DNA of 64,000 nucleotides from Uliginosibacterium sp. (GCA_016718265.1 JADKDZ010000012.1:62001-126000), one strand, 5' to 3'; positions 24,791 to 34,387 are shown, numbered from the stretch's first letter. Translations and numbers: made by a program. Notes: generated by a model not told the origin, from the sequence alone.

Positions 24791-26922
24791 GCCGCGGCCT
24801 CCTGAGAGGTAATCGCCGGCACAGAAACAAGTGACTCGTGGACCGGCGGCAACTGCACTCGGAAGTGACAGTATTCACCCGTCGTCATGCCGATCCTGAT
24901 CTGTCCGCCAAGTTTGCGAACCAGATCCCTGACGGCATCAAGACCCGCACCGCGCCCCGCGTCCTCATCTGCCGTCTCACGGGTCGATATCCCTGGCTCA
25001 AAGATGAATGAAACCAGACGACGCATGTCGACAGTCCCGACTTCCTCTTCGTTCATCCGCCCGGAGCGCACCACCGCGGCCCGCAACTTGGCCTGATCAA
25101 TGCCCTGTCCGTCGTCGCGGAAGCTCACTTCAATCCCATTCTCGCCCCAGTTCGCCACATACACCGCCAGGCGGCCCGATTCAGCCTTGCCGCGTGCCTT
25201 ACGGTCCTCCGGCCGTTCAATGCCATGAACGAGAGCGTTACGCACAAACTGATTGACGATGCTGGACACCGCTTCGCGCTGAACGGGGTGGAGATCGGAG
25301 ACATCCATTCCCTGATACACAAGATCGACCTGCTTGCCATGCCGCTCAGCCAGCTGCTTGGCATAGCTGATCCATTGCCTGACGATCGGATTGGCCACCG
25401 CTGAAGGCTCGGTCTTGGGCCGAGCCGGCTCCACCGTCACCACCCCGCGCATTTGCGCCATCCGCGTCAGCACGTTATGGATGGTCTCGATCTCACTGAA
25501 CAAGGCCTTCATGCGCACAGCAACCGGCAAGAAGTCTTCGCCGACGAGATCGCCGCGCTCACGCATCCCACTCAGCATATCCTCAAGCCCATGGAAAGAC
25601 TGTGCAACGGATTCCAATCCAACAGCAGCCGCATCGCCCTTGATCCGGTGTGCTATCCGGAAAATCGCGTTCACCTTGGTCAGCAGGTTCTCTCCAGGCG
25701 CAGGCTGCAACTCAAGTTGCTGGTTGATGAGATTCAAGCCTTCAGACGCGTTGCGCAGGAAGTCCTGCAACAAATGTGGCTCCACCCCCAGAATCTGGAG
25801 CAAGACGCTCATCTGCCCTTGCGCCCGCACTTCACTTTCGCGCAAGTCGCGCTCAAGTCGCACACGTCTTGAAATGTCATTCGTTGTCACCAGCAGGTGG
25901 GTCACAACTTCGCCTTCCATCACGCGGTTAAAGCGAAACTGAAGAAAGCGTGTTTCCACCATTCCAGGACCGCGTGTAACCGTGATTTCAACGCTGTCGA
26001 GCGGGTTCAGTCCTGCAACGAGTTTCTCCCGTACTTCATGCCGCAACAGCAAGTCAATGTATTCACGCGCTGTGTCAAAGACCTTGGGCGTCACCAGCGG
26101 ACGCAGGATATCGAGGAAGTCTGACCCGGGCGGCACCTGAACCCCCAGGATTCCAGCCAGGGCCCGTGACTGCTGCGACCCGACACGCCCGTCCGCATCC
26201 AGCAGAAACAAGCCCTCCTGCGTTGTCCGCAGAATATCGTCAGTCTCCCTGTGCGCGCGCTCCAGCGCTTGGTCACTTCGACGAAGGTGGCGAATGAAGT
26301 GAAACATGATGATCAGGAAGTTGATCGTTGCCAACAGCATCCCGGTCAGCTGCACCGTTCGCAGCACGGTTGCCTTCGACGCCGCCAACTCCTCAACCCG
26401 CGTGGTGAGGTCATTCATCAGCGTCAACAGCCAGACGTTAACCACCTCGGAGTTGCGCGCCACATCCATCGCCTGCTCCAGTGTTGGCGCATCAGAGCGG
26501 ACAAATGCCTGAATGGCGTCCCGGTAGGGCGCCCATTGCTCCTGCGCATCGGCAAGCATCTTCTGCGCCTTCTCGTCGTCAATACGCTTGACCACAAAGT
26601 CGCCACTGCCTGTACCTGGAACAGTGCCGCCATTGATGTATGCCATCAACGTTTGGTCATACACCGCAGAAGCGCGATCCAGTTCCATCATCAAGTCGCG
26701 GTATGACTGGCCGGCAATGACACGGCTCTCGATCTGCAACGAAGCTTTTGCCATACGCTGGGTCAGCATGCGCTGACGCCCGACGATATTGACGTTTGCC
26801 GCATCACTGCTGATCTCACTGGAAATGAAGAAATTCATCACCAGAACACCCAAGTCAAACAGCAGGAACAGTGCGATGGAGATCACCATCGTACGGTACT
26901 TGCCAAGTCCGAGATTCCACAT
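24787..26922 (-). CDS. Membrane CheA-like histidine kinase with PilJ-type sensor, PAS and Hpt domains
   Basis: Residues 8-33 are a membrane helix, followed by a helical type IV pilus MCP-like sensor part (NIVGRQRMLTQRMAKASLQIES), a second helix at about 190-212, a PAS segment (TQEGLFLLDADGRVGS) and a coiled region. An Hpt-like stretch has a CheA-style His in IFRIAHRIKGDAAAVGLES, and a HATPase of CheA type has VRNALVHGIERPEDR, DDGQGID and GRGAGLDAVRD. No CheW-like domain is seen. The ATG at 26922 follows GGAGGTGT (711 residues); an upstream open frame lacks this site. It heads a coupled kinase-CheY-CheX operon. Confidence 0.9.
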   Translation of the reverse strand: MWNLGLGKYRTMVISIALFLLFDLGVLVMNFFISSEISSDAANVNIVGRQRMLTQRMAKASLQIESRVIAGQSYRDLMMELDRASAVYDQTLMAYINGGTVPGTGSGDFVVKRIDDEKAQKMLADAQEQWAPYRDAIQAFVRSDAPTLEQAMDVARNSEVVNVWLLTLMNDLTTRVEELAASKATVLRTVQLTGMLLATINFLIIMFHFIRHLRRSDQALERAHRETDDILRTTQEGLFLLDADGRVGSQQSRALAGILGVQVPPGSDFLDILRPLVTPKVFDTAREYIDLLLRHEVREKLVAGLNPLDSVEITVTRGPGMVETRFLQFRFNRVMEGEVVTHLLVTTNDISRRVRLERDLRESEVRAQGQMSVLLQILGVEPHLLQDFLRNASEGLNLINQQLELQPAPGENLLTKVNAIFRIAHRIKGDAAAVGLESVAQSFHGLEDMLSGMRERGDLVGEDFLPVAVRMKALFSEIETIHNVLTRMAQMRGVVTVEPARPKTEPSAVANPIVRQWISYAKQLAERHGKQVDLVYQGMDVSDLHPVQREAVSSIVNQFVRNALVHGIERPEDRKARGKAESGRLAVYVANWGENGIEVSFRDDGQGIDQAKLRAAVVRSGRMNEEEVGTVDMRRLVSFIFEPGISTRETADEDAGRGAGLDAVRDLVRKLGGQIRIGMTTGEYCHFRVQLPPVHESLVSVPAITSQEAAA

Positions 26923-27030
26923 TTGTACACCTCCGACACGCGCGACGCGGAGCCATCCCATCGAATGACTACTGGTGACAACCGCCGTTAAAAACACCCA
27001 ATGCTTGGAAAGTAGCTCTGTCAGAACGGA

Positions 27031-28038
27031 TCAACCACCCCCAAGTATCGCGACTTCCTTGTTGATCGCTTTGATCAAGTCGGGTCCCACCCTGGCCTCA
27101 GCCTCCTTCTGCACGGGAGCCAGAGCCTGACGCCAGGCTTTTCGTTGGGTATCGCTCAAGTGAGCAACCCTCGTCTTCCCGGACCGTTCGATCACTGCCA
27201 AGGCGTCATCGTTATCTTGCTGAGAAATTGCGTTGGCATATCTCGTCGCATCTCTGAGCGCTTGTTCCAGCAAAGTCCGGACGTCCGCGGGCAGCTCATC
27301 CCAGAATTTCTTGTTCGTCACCACGGCATACCCGAGATAGCCGTGGTTCGTGTCAACGGCGTACTTCTGCACTTCATACATCTTCTGGGTATACATGTTC
27401 GATGGTGGGTTCTCAGTTCCATCCAGGGTTCCGCTCTGCAATGCCTGGAAAGCTTCATTCAACGCCAGCACCTGCGGCACCGCGCCTAGCGCCCGCATCT
27501 GCATCTCCACCATCTTTGAGTTCTGGATCCGGACTTTCAGGCCACGCATATCGGCAGGTGCGAGCAATGGCCGATTGGCGCTCATAATCTTGAAGCCGTT
27601 GTCCCAATACGCTATGCCGAGAAAGCCCTTCGACTCAAGCCGCTTCAGAAGTCCTTTGCCAATCGGGCCATCCTGCACCCGCTGCAAACTTGCCTTGGTC
27701 GGAAACAAATACGGAATGTCAAAAATCTCGAACTCGCGGAAGCCAAGGGAGCTCACCTTGCCGAGCGTTGGCGCGAGCATCTGTACCTGCCCTTTGGCAA
27801 GCGCATCAAACTCTTCAGCATCCTTGAACAGTTGCGAATTGGGATAAACCTCGACCTTCACTCGCCCTTTGGTGAGGCCTTCCGCGCGCATCTTGAAGAA
27901 CTCGGCCGCTCTGCCTTTTGGCGTATCTGCGGTCGTGACGTGACTAAACTTGAGAACAATCTGTTGTTCCGCTCTTGCCGACGGCGTACCCGTCAGCAGA
28001 AAAGAAAAAACAACCAGCCCCAATAGTGGTTTGCGCAT
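27031..28038 (-). CDS. TRAP transporter solute-binding protein, DctP family
   Basis: Periplasmic binding protein of a TRAP uptake system for C4-dicarboxylates or similar acids. A 23-residue signal peptide ends ARA-EQQ. Then come LKFSHVTTADTPKGRAAEFF, the conserved Arg region GLKVRIQNSKMVEMQMRALGA that binds the substrate carboxylate, and ALQSGTLDGTENPPSNMYTQK. GGGGAGGGG precedes the ATG. The membrane subunits DctQ and DctM are not adjacent, so it is an orphan or served from elsewhere. Confidence 0.93.
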   Translation of the reverse strand: MRKPLLGLVVFSFLLTGTPSARAEQQIVLKFSHVTTADTPKGRAAEFFKMRAEGLTKGRVKVEVYPNSQLFKDAEEFDALAKGQVQMLAPTLGKVSSLGFREFEIFDIPYLFPTKASLQRVQDGPIGKGLLKRLESKGFLGIAYWDNGFKIMSANRPLLAPADMRGLKVRIQNSKMVEMQMRALGAVPQVLALNEAFQALQSGTLDGTENPPSNMYTQKMYEVQKYAVDTNHGYLGYAVVTNKKFWDELPADVRTLLEQALRDATRYANAISQQDNDDALAVIERSGKTRVAHLSDTQRKAWRQALAPVQKEAEARVGPDLIKAINKEVAILGGG

Positions 28039-28157
28039 GCCCCTCCCCCCAAAGAATCCCCAGCAGAATGAACCACCGAGACAAAGCTATCGTCCTCAAT
28101 CCTTTACGGGCAGACAGGCGCAAGCATGAGGTGGACGAAAGGGCATTTTCTTAAGTA

Positions 28158-28544
28158 TTAAGACGAACGACAAATAATTGCGTCAACCTCAATTGCGGCT
28201 CCGCGCGGTAATGCTGCAACACCGACCGCCGCGCGCGCCGGGAAGGGCTCGGCGCAATAGCGCGCCATGATTTCATTCACTTTGGCAAAATGGCTCAAGT
28301 CTGTCAGATACACCGTCAATTTGACGGCTTCCGACAGCGTACTTCCTGCCGCGAGGGCCAGCGCAGAAAGGTTTTCGAATACCTGCACAGTCTCAGCCTC
28401 AAAGCCCTCTACGAGCGTCATGCTCACCGGGTCTAGGCCGATCTGGCCTGAGATAAATACCAGATCGCCGACACAAACTGCTTGCGAGTAAGCGCCGATA
28501 GCGGCAGGCGCACTCTTAGTGGCAATTACTTCTCTATGCGACAT
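28158..28544 (-). CDS. ridA: RidA family enamine/imine deaminase
   Basis: Hydrolyses reactive enamines such as 2-aminoacrylate to keto acids. The 128-residue product starts MSHREVIATKSAPAAIGAYSQ and contains ISGQIGLDP, VNEIMARYC and the active Arg in GVAALPRGAAIEVDAI. The ATG at 28544 follows a GAGG; the frame upstream to 28562 overlaps a hairpin. It lies downstream of fliW on the same strand. Confidence 0.92.
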   Translation of the reverse strand: MSHREVIATKSAPAAIGAYSQAVCVGDLVFISGQIGLDPVSMTLVEGFEAETVQVFENLSALALAAGSTLSEAVKLTVYLTDLSHFAKVNEIMARYCAEPFPARAAVGVAALPRGAAIEVDAIICRSS

Positions 28545-28560
28545 GCTTCGCCTCAAATGC

Positions 28561-28585
28561 AAAACGCCTGCGCAGGGCAGGCGTT
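28561..28585 (-). terminator. Hairpin between fliW and ridA
   Basis: On the minus strand a 9-bp perfect stem (AACGCCTGC / GCAGGCGTT, 5-nt loop) follows the fliW stop and is trailed by TTTT. The T run is short and the ridA start is under 20 nt away, so it may be a weak terminator or attenuate ridA. Confidence 0.55.
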
Positions 28586-28604
28586 GATTACTGACAACCG
28601 AACA

Positions 28605-29048
28605 TCAGTCTGCGGGACGCAGAGTGACCTCGCAACCCAGTTTGGCAATCACCTTCTGAAGTCCCACGCGGTTTTGCGCATTGATTACCAAGGGTGCCAT
28701 CAAATTGGCCTTGACCGGCGAGTCTGACTCGCGCCGGTGCGGCGACTCATCCGCACGAAGAATCAGCATTACTGCGACATCTTCTGCCTTGGACGCCTGC
28801 AGCAGCGCTTGCTCGTCTTCCGCAAGATCAAACTCGTAGTGCAAGCCCAGCATGTCTGGCGTTGTAACCGAGAATGCGATCTCTGGCTGATCAATGCTTT
28901 GCAGGATGGCTAACACTTGCGGATTGGAATCGACCTCTATCATCGAGAAAAGCTTGCAGGCCTCAAGCCCGGGCAAGCCCAATGGGAACGTGATGGTTTT
29001 GTCGCTCTCAATCTCGAGACTGCCAAATCGCGGGCTATCAATTTTCAT
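28605..29048 (-). CDS. fliW: Flagellar assembly factor FliW
   Basis: In studied bacteria FliW binds CsrA and flagellin and tunes flagellin translation. The 147-residue product opens with SPRFGSLEIESDKTITFPLGLPGLE and has NLMAPLVINAQNRVGLQKV, the family signatures. AAGGAGG sits before the ATG. No flagellin or csrA gene is next to it, which is unusual given that these often cluster. Confidence 0.93.
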   Translation of the reverse strand: MKIDSPRFGSLEIESDKTITFPLGLPGLEACKLFSMIEVDSNPQVLAILQSIDQPEIAFSVTTPDMLGLHYEFDLAEDEQALLQASKAEDVAVMLILRADESPHRRESDSPVKANLMAPLVINAQNRVGLQKVIAKLGCEVTLRPAD

Positions 29049-29153
29049 GTCTTCCTCCTTAAGGCTGCTTTTCGAGCAGCGCTGATTTCACGTCGGGCAT
29101 GCCAGAGCGCATGAGCACCGCCTCCATCATAGTCGCCGCGGCGACATTCTGCG

Positions 29154-29915
29154 TTACTGAGGCTTTTTGGGCGGCACCAGCAAGCCCTGCGTCATGCCGA
29201 GGGTGCGCAAGGTTTGTTGCGCTTTCAGTGCGTCCTCACGCGTTTTGAACGGGCCAAGATGGACACGCGTTTCAAGTTGGGATGGGATCCCCGCAAGCGC
29301 AAGCTTGCTGCGGAGTTCTTCGGCATTCCCCCGATTATTGAAGATGCCCAACTGAATCAAGTAGCCTGTGGTACTCGGCAACGCCGCCGAGACCGGCGCG
29401 GCAACCGCGGGCGGTGCCGGCGGGACAAGAACCGGTGCTGCACTGGCTGCGGGTTTGGTAATAGCCGCCGGCGTTGGCTTGGTCTGCTCCACCACGAGCC
29501 TGTCATTGGCTCGTATCGGGGGAGGCGCACTGGCTGTGCGCGTTACCGTCTTGGCAGGCTCTGGCACCGACTCCCCTTCACGCGGGACTGTCGGATCGAA
29601 GGTTTCCTCAGGAACCACAACGGGTGCCGACAGGGAAGCCAGCACCTCCTGGGTGGTATCCGGCGCCTCAGCGATCGCTTTGGAAATTTCCTCAGACAGG
29701 GCCGCGGCCGGTGATGACGAAACAGCATTTCCGATGGGTGCAACCGCCATCCCCTGCGGCTTCGCCTCGGGCGCAGATCCAACTTCCTGCTCACGCTCGT
29801 AAATCAGCAAGCCTGCCAGCAGCGCAACAATGAGCCCTGCCACCACGGCGACCCGAACGACCAGATGACGCCTAGCGGCAGATATCTCGTCGTGATCTCT
29901 AACCTGACTTACCAT
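29154..29915 (-). CDS. Membrane-anchored SPOR domain protein
   Basis: A 253-residue inner-membrane protein: a short cytosolic N terminus, one helix at about 20-42, a Pro/Ala-rich periplasmic linker, and a C-terminal SPOR domain (GYLIQLGIFNNRGNAEELR, then TRVHLGPFKTREDALKAQ). SPOR domains bind denuded peptidoglycan at division sites. It lies 3 nt after the DUF2802 gene and is probably co-translated with it. Confidence 0.9.
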   Translation of the reverse strand: MVSQVRDHDEISAARRHLVVRVAVVAGLIVALLAGLLIYEREQEVGSAPEAKPQGMAVAPIGNAVSSSPAAALSEEISKAIAEAPDTTQEVLASLSAPVVVPEETFDPTVPREGESVPEPAKTVTRTASAPPPIRANDRLVVEQTKPTPAAITKPAASAAPVLVPPAPPAVAAPVSAALPSTTGYLIQLGIFNNRGNAEELRSKLALAGIPSQLETRVHLGPFKTREDALKAQQTLRTLGMTQGLLVPPKKPQ

Positions 29916-29918
29916 GGC

Positions 29919-30509
29919 TCAGTCCTCAGCTTGTTGGGGCTCGCCGCTCAAGGAGCGGACCATCTCGGCCTCAGCCACGGAAATGCCGCATCGCTCGGCG
30001 ATTGCCTGCGCATCGTAGCCTCTGCGCGCCAAGCCAACCGCCTCGCTGTAAAACGGAGAGACTTGCGCGGCCGCCCGAACCTCGGCGATCTCTCGCCTGA
30101 GCACCGCAAGCTCGTCAACGGTTTCGCGCAGCGACCGCTGCAGATCATCGACCAAGTGCCGTGTCTGCCGCATTTCAAGCAAGGCATCGAAGCCAAAGTG
30201 AGCCGCATCGGGTTCGGGCGGTGGCGGAAAACGCCGCTCCGACGCATCAAGCTTCACCTCGGGCAAGGCCTCCGCGTGAGCAACTTCATGCCCGTGAAAG
30301 ATATCGCTTGATGAACTTCTGCCAACACCGCCACCAATGATCCGAGACTGGATCGTGTCGTTTCCGCTTGTAGCACCTGCGCCAAGTACAGGCATCTCGC
30401 TGAACGCGGGGCTTTTCTTGCGCCGGGTGAATATCAGTCGAAGCAATAGCCAGCACAAATACGCCAGCATCACGCCCACCAGTCCGAAAACGACGCTCCT
30501 GAGACTCAC
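29919..30509 (-). CDS. DUF2802 protein with one membrane helix
   Basis: Unknown function. The 196-residue product has a helix at the N terminus (VVFGLVGVMLAYLCWLLLRL), a charged linker and a coiled C-terminal domain (ETVDELAVLRREIAEVRA, then SEAVGLARRGYDAQAIAERC, GISVAEAEMVRSL) typical of DUF2802. The start is a GTG after GGGAGGG, chosen over an open frame of 60 more codons without family similarity. Partner of the SPOR gene by position. DUF2802 genes often lie by flagellar or chemotaxis loci. Confidence 0.85.
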   Translation of the reverse strand: MSLRSVVFGLVGVMLAYLCWLLLRLIFTRRKKSPAFSEMPVLGAGATSGNDTIQSRIIGGGVGRSSSSDIFHGHEVAHAEALPEVKLDASERRFPPPPEPDAAHFGFDALLEMRQTRHLVDDLQRSLRETVDELAVLRREIAEVRAAAQVSPFYSEAVGLARRGYDAQAIAERCGISVAEAEMVRSLSGEPQQAED

Positions 30510-30642
30510 ATACCCTCCCACACCCCGGCAACGTCGATGTTTGCCGCAAGGGCGATCATACTGACAGCGCCAGACAAGTAGAAGAGAAACACTACTAACG
30601 GCAAGCGCGCTGTGTGGGAAGACGCCTGGGAGGATAAGTGGC

Positions 30643-32016
30643 CTATCCCTTGTACTGATCCCTGATCTGCCGCCGCGCGCGTTTCGCATGCGGCACCCAG
30701 GCCAGATAGCGCCACCGGGCGAACATCACCAAGCCTCGCACCCACTCGTCTGCTGCAAACCCGATCCAGATACCGACCAGCCCCCATCCGAGGTGGACGC
30801 CGAAGAGCCAAGCGAAACCAACGCCAACCGCCACCATCGAGAACACGCCGAAACCGACTGGAAACCGGGCATCGCCTGCCGCACGCAATCCGTTGATGAC
30901 GACGAGATTGAAGGTTCTGCCAGGCTCCAGAAAAACGAGCACCCACAAGACTTTCACGCCCATCGAGACCACGACGGGGTCGCTGGAGAACAAACCAAAG
31001 ATCTGGGTACCGGCCAAGGCCGCCGTCAATGCCAGCAACACCGAGGAGCACAATCCGTACTGCAGGGCTTTGATGACAACTCTGTCCGCCATTTTGAGCT
31101 GACCTGCACCGATGTGGTGACCCACCACAATCTCGGTACCAAACCCGATCGCCAAGCCAGAGAGCAGGATGAAATAACTGATCTGGAGCAAATAGGTATG
31201 CGTCGCCAGCGCCTCGGCACCGATCACGGCCACAAAGGCAAGATTGATCATGAAGCAGACCCGGTACGCGACGTTCTCACCGCCACCCGGCAAGCCAATG
31301 TGCATCACTTGCGCCAACCTCCGCCAGCGAGGCACAAACCAGTCCGAAAGCTTGGGGACAATCCCCAGCCGGCGTCTCCACAGCGCAAAATTCATCACCA
31401 GCAAGCCCAGGCCCGCCAGTAAGAAGGCGATACCGGCCCCGATCAGGCCCAACTTCGGCAGGCCGAACCAGCCCAACATCAGCGGTACGGCTGCGCACAC
31501 GGAGATCAGGTGAGACGCAAGAATCAGACGCATCGCGTCACGCGTATGCGTGTTGGCCCGCAGAACTGCCGCTGCCGTCGCGTTGATCGAATCCGCCACG
31601 AGTGTCCAGCCTGCAAGCATCATGTAGGCCGTCGCCTGCGATTTGAGCTCCGCCGGGGCTTTCATCAGATCGAGCAGAAAATCGGCAGCCAGTACTGTCA
31701 CCAACGCGGAGACCACGCCCATCCATATCGCTGCCCATAAGCTGGCTCGAGCGATTTGTTCGGCCCCTGCGCGGTCACCCGCCCCAAGATGCTGGGTGAT
31801 GACCACACTGCTGCCCATACTGACAATCCGGAACAAGATGAAGAAGAAGCGGATGATCTGGGTAGACAGACCATAGGTCGCTGCCGTCGCATCCGATACA
31901 ACCGAAAACAGCCAGACAAACAAGAGGCTGACGGTGGCATGCAAGAGGTGTTCGGAAAGGATTGGCCAAGTAATGGCAAATAGCCCCGGACGGGGCGCAA
32001 CAGCTTGAGCGGGCAT
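30643..32016 (-). CDS. MATE family efflux transporter
   Basis: Multidrug and toxin extrusion antiporter, 457 residues, with twelve predicted membrane helices. The N-terminal part ITWPILSEHLLHATVSLLFVW and the two-fold repeat match the MATE fold. The ATG at 32016 was chosen so that the first helix starts shortly after; one at 32055 is also possible, neither with a strong ribosome site. Substrate is unknown. A 12-bp palindrome lies just upstream. Confidence 0.92.
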   Translation of the reverse strand: MPAQAVAPRPGLFAITWPILSEHLLHATVSLLFVWLFSVVSDATAATYGLSTQIIRFFFILFRIVSMGSSVVITQHLGAGDRAGAEQIARASLWAAIWMGVVSALVTVLAADFLLDLMKAPAELKSQATAYMMLAGWTLVADSINATAAAVLRANTHTRDAMRLILASHLISVCAAVPLMLGWFGLPKLGLIGAGIAFLLAGLGLLVMNFALWRRRLGIVPKLSDWFVPRWRRLAQVMHIGLPGGGENVAYRVCFMINLAFVAVIGAEALATHTYLLQISYFILLSGLAIGFGTEIVVGHHIGAGQLKMADRVVIKALQYGLCSSVLLALTAALAGTQIFGLFSSDPVVVSMGVKVLWVLVFLEPGRTFNLVVINGLRAAGDARFPVGFGVFSMVAVGVGFAWLFGVHLGWGLVGIWIGFAADEWVRGLVMFARWRYLAWVPHAKRARRQIRDQYKG

Positions 32017-32077
32017 GGAAAAGGGGTCGCGCGCCGCTGACGCAGCGCAATGCAAAGGGGCCGCGGCAGCGTGACAC

Positions 32078-32089
32078 GAAAACGTTTTC
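32078..32089. promoter_or_regulatory. Palindrome GAAAACGTTTTC, LacI-type operator-like
   Basis: A perfect 12-bp inverted repeat centred on CG, about 60 bp before the MATE start. The AAACGTTT core resembles operators of LacI/PurR-type regulators. No such regulator gene is next to it. Confidence 0.4.
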
Positions 32090-32129
32090 AGTTCAAGCCT
32101 TGAGGCCCCTCGCCATGGCCTCCGGACGC

Positions 32130-33419
32130 TCAGAATGCGTGTGAATACTGAAGCCCAAGAATCACGACACTACCTTCATAGCGTCCGTCCACCAAACCGC
32201 GATTCGCGGTGGCGGCTGCTGCACGCTGATCATTGTGAATCGCAGCCGGCCGGATATGCAGATACGCCGCGCCAAGATCAAGGCGAGCCCCGGGGCGGAC
32301 CTGCCACTGCACGCCGCTCGTGAACCACAGCCGGTCATTGTCAGGCAAAGATACGAGGCGCTGATCGGCCCCTTTGACCGGACTCTGGTCGTACGCAATC
32401 CCGAAGCGATAACGCCACGCGTCATTGATCAGATAGGTCCCGCCAAAGGCGACGCGCCAGGTATCGCGGAAATCCGTGTGGAGGGTCTGAGCGATCTGGC
32501 CAGATGCCAATCCGGACGTCCGCTCAATGTCCACCTGACGAATGCTTGACCATTGGGTCCGCGACAAGTCACCCAGCATTTCCCAACGATCGTCGAGCTT
32601 CTGCACAACACTCAGGATAAAGCTGCTCGGAAGTTTGACGTTTGCCCGCGCGGCACTCGAACCTGCCGCATTCAGCGCAGCGACTGGCCCGGTCACAAGC
32701 AGATCGCCCGTGACCGAATACTTGATCGCCGACCGATAAGACATGCCGATCCGCATCGCCGGCGAGACGGTAAACAAGGCGCCGACATTCCACCCCGTGC
32801 CGGTGTCTTCAGCCTTGAACTGCGCGCTGGATGCCGCATAGGGTGCCGCAGCAACCGATACCGAACGGACGTAGTCGATATTGATTTTCTGGTAATTCAC
32901 GCCCGCACCGAACGACCACTTCTCGTTGGCACGCCACCCGATCGAGGGATTCACGTTTAGGGTCTTGACGTCAAACTTCAGCGACTGGGCAGCGCCGGCC
33001 CATGGGCTATCGTATTCGGTCTTCAGCCCAAACGGCGCACCAATACCCAGCCCGACGTAAACGTCCGGGCGCAGGGCATACGCCCCATAGACGTTCGGCA
33101 ACGCTGCCAGCGCCCCGGCATCGCCCCCCTCTCCGGCCAGCACACCCGTCTGTGAATCGGCATTGGTATAGCGGTAACTCGGTCGAATGAGCGCCGCGCC
33201 GGCAGAGATCTCCGCTTTTTGCAGCCTAGTCATGCCTGCCGGGTTGAAAAAAACCGTACTGGCATCTTCACCGACCGCAGCGGCGCCCGCATACGCATTG
33301 CCGAGACCGCTCGCATTTTGCTCCAGCAGTTGAAAGCCCGAAGCGTTCGCCGACAGGGAAAATGCAGCAAAAGCAGCTGCCTGCATGCTTTTGACCGCCC
33401 ATGCTGTCTTGTAAGCCAT
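32130..33419 (-). CDS. FadL/TodX-type outer membrane channel
   Basis: Outer-membrane beta-barrel for long-chain fatty acids or hydrophobic compounds. The 429-residue product has a signal peptide ending SANA, then the N-terminal hatch GFQLLEQNASGLGNAYAG with NPAGMTRL, the family signature, and ends in an aromatic residue (QYSHAF) as BAM substrates do. The ATG at 33419 sits after GAGG. It may be co-transcribed with the upstream polysaccharide genes. Confidence 0.93.
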   Translation of the reverse strand: MAYKTAWAVKSMQAAAFAAFSLSANASGFQLLEQNASGLGNAYAGAAAVGEDASTVFFNPAGMTRLQKAEISAGAALIRPSYRYTNADSQTGVLAGEGGDAGALAALPNVYGAYALRPDVYVGLGIGAPFGLKTEYDSPWAGAAQSLKFDVKTLNVNPSIGWRANEKWSFGAGVNYQKINIDYVRSVSVAAAPYAASSAQFKAEDTGTGWNVGALFTVSPAMRIGMSYRSAIKYSVTGDLLVTGPVAALNAAGSSAARANVKLPSSFILSVVQKLDDRWEMLGDLSRTQWSSIRQVDIERTSGLASGQIAQTLHTDFRDTWRVAFGGTYLINDAWRYRFGIAYDQSPVKGADQRLVSLPDNDRLWFTSGVQWQVRPGARLDLGAAYLHIRPAAIHNDQRAAAATANRGLVDGRYEGSVVILGLQYSHAF

Positions 33420-33436
33420 GATCACCTCTCTCCTGG

Positions 33437-34387
33437 TTAGTCCTGTTGGCTGATCGCCGCCGTTGGCGCCGAATCCGCGCGTTTGGCATACACATTCATC
33501 TGCGCTGCAATCACCTCGGGCGCGAAGGCCCGAAACTGCAAGCCCAGTTTTTCACAAGCATCGTCTGAAGGGTAGTCGAGATCTTGATCCATCCGGTCCG
33601 CCATGCCGATTGACCAGGCTCGTCCCAATCCCATGCGGTGCAGACTTCTTAGACCAAACTTCAGCAGACGGCGAGAGATCCTGACCACCCGCGGAGGGCG
33701 GTCAAGCGCCACAAACACACGCTCAACCATCTCGGCATAGCTCAGGGTCTCTGCCCCCGAGAGTGTCAGAGCCTGCCCCCAGATGCCATCATGCTTGAGC
33801 GCAGACACGCATGCGCTCGCGACCTCCGTCGCATGGATGGGCCGCCGGAGTCCTCGGCCCTGCCCCAGCAGCGGAAAGAACCCGTATCGCCGAATGAAGC
33901 GCGCAATATCGGCAACATTCCTGTCTCTTCCAAACCCATGAATCAAGGTCGGGCGAAAAAGAAGCCATGGCACTGAATGTGCCGCAGCCCACGCTGTGAC
34001 GCGGTCTTCCGCCTCGGCCAGTTTCTGGGCGATCTGGCGTTCAGCCGGGTCGCAGGAACCCACTTTGGAAAACAGGCTGGTCGACGAAAGCGCGATGATC
34101 CTTGACGGCTTCAGTACCAAGGGGTTCGCAAGACTGTCGCCCAGCGCCCACAGCGGCGCAAGGCTGACCCATGGCGCCACACCAAATCGCGCAAGCGCTG
34201 GCGACACGTCAGCGCCCCACAACTGCGCCGGGAGACACCACGTCACGCCGGTCTTTGTGATTCCGGGAGGATGGCGCGATACCGCGAGAACTTCGAAGCC
34301 CTCACCCAGCAGCTGCGCAAGCACAGGCCCACCGACCAGGCTCGTCGCGCCCAGTACAACCACGCAGCGGACAGATACGGGACTCAC
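33437..34387 (-). CDS. NAD-dependent epimerase/dehydratase family protein
   Basis: SDR-type enzyme, 316 residues. A Rossmann start VVVLGATSLVGGPVLAQLL, then a substrate-binding part with SRRLLKFGLRSL. The GTG at 34387 overlaps the glycosyltransferase stop (GTGA), giving a coupled pair; an upstream open frame of 84 codons was rejected. The YxxxK catalytic motif is not clear, so it could be a sugar or quinone-type oxidoreductase. Substrate is unknown. Confidence 0.82.
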   Translation of the reverse strand: MSPVSVRCVVVLGATSLVGGPVLAQLLGEGFEVLAVSRHPPGITKTGVTWCLPAQLWGADVSPALARFGVAPWVSLAPLWALGDSLANPLVLKPSRIIALSSTSLFSKVGSCDPAERQIAQKLAEAEDRVTAWAAAHSVPWLLFRPTLIHGFGRDRNVADIARFIRRYGFFPLLGQGRGLRRPIHATEVASACVSALKHDGIWGQALTLSGAETLSYAEMVERVFVALDRPPRVVRISRRLLKFGLRSLHRMGLGRAWSIGMADRMDQDLDYPSDDACEKLGLQFRAFAPEVIAAQMNVYAKRADSAPTAAISQQD

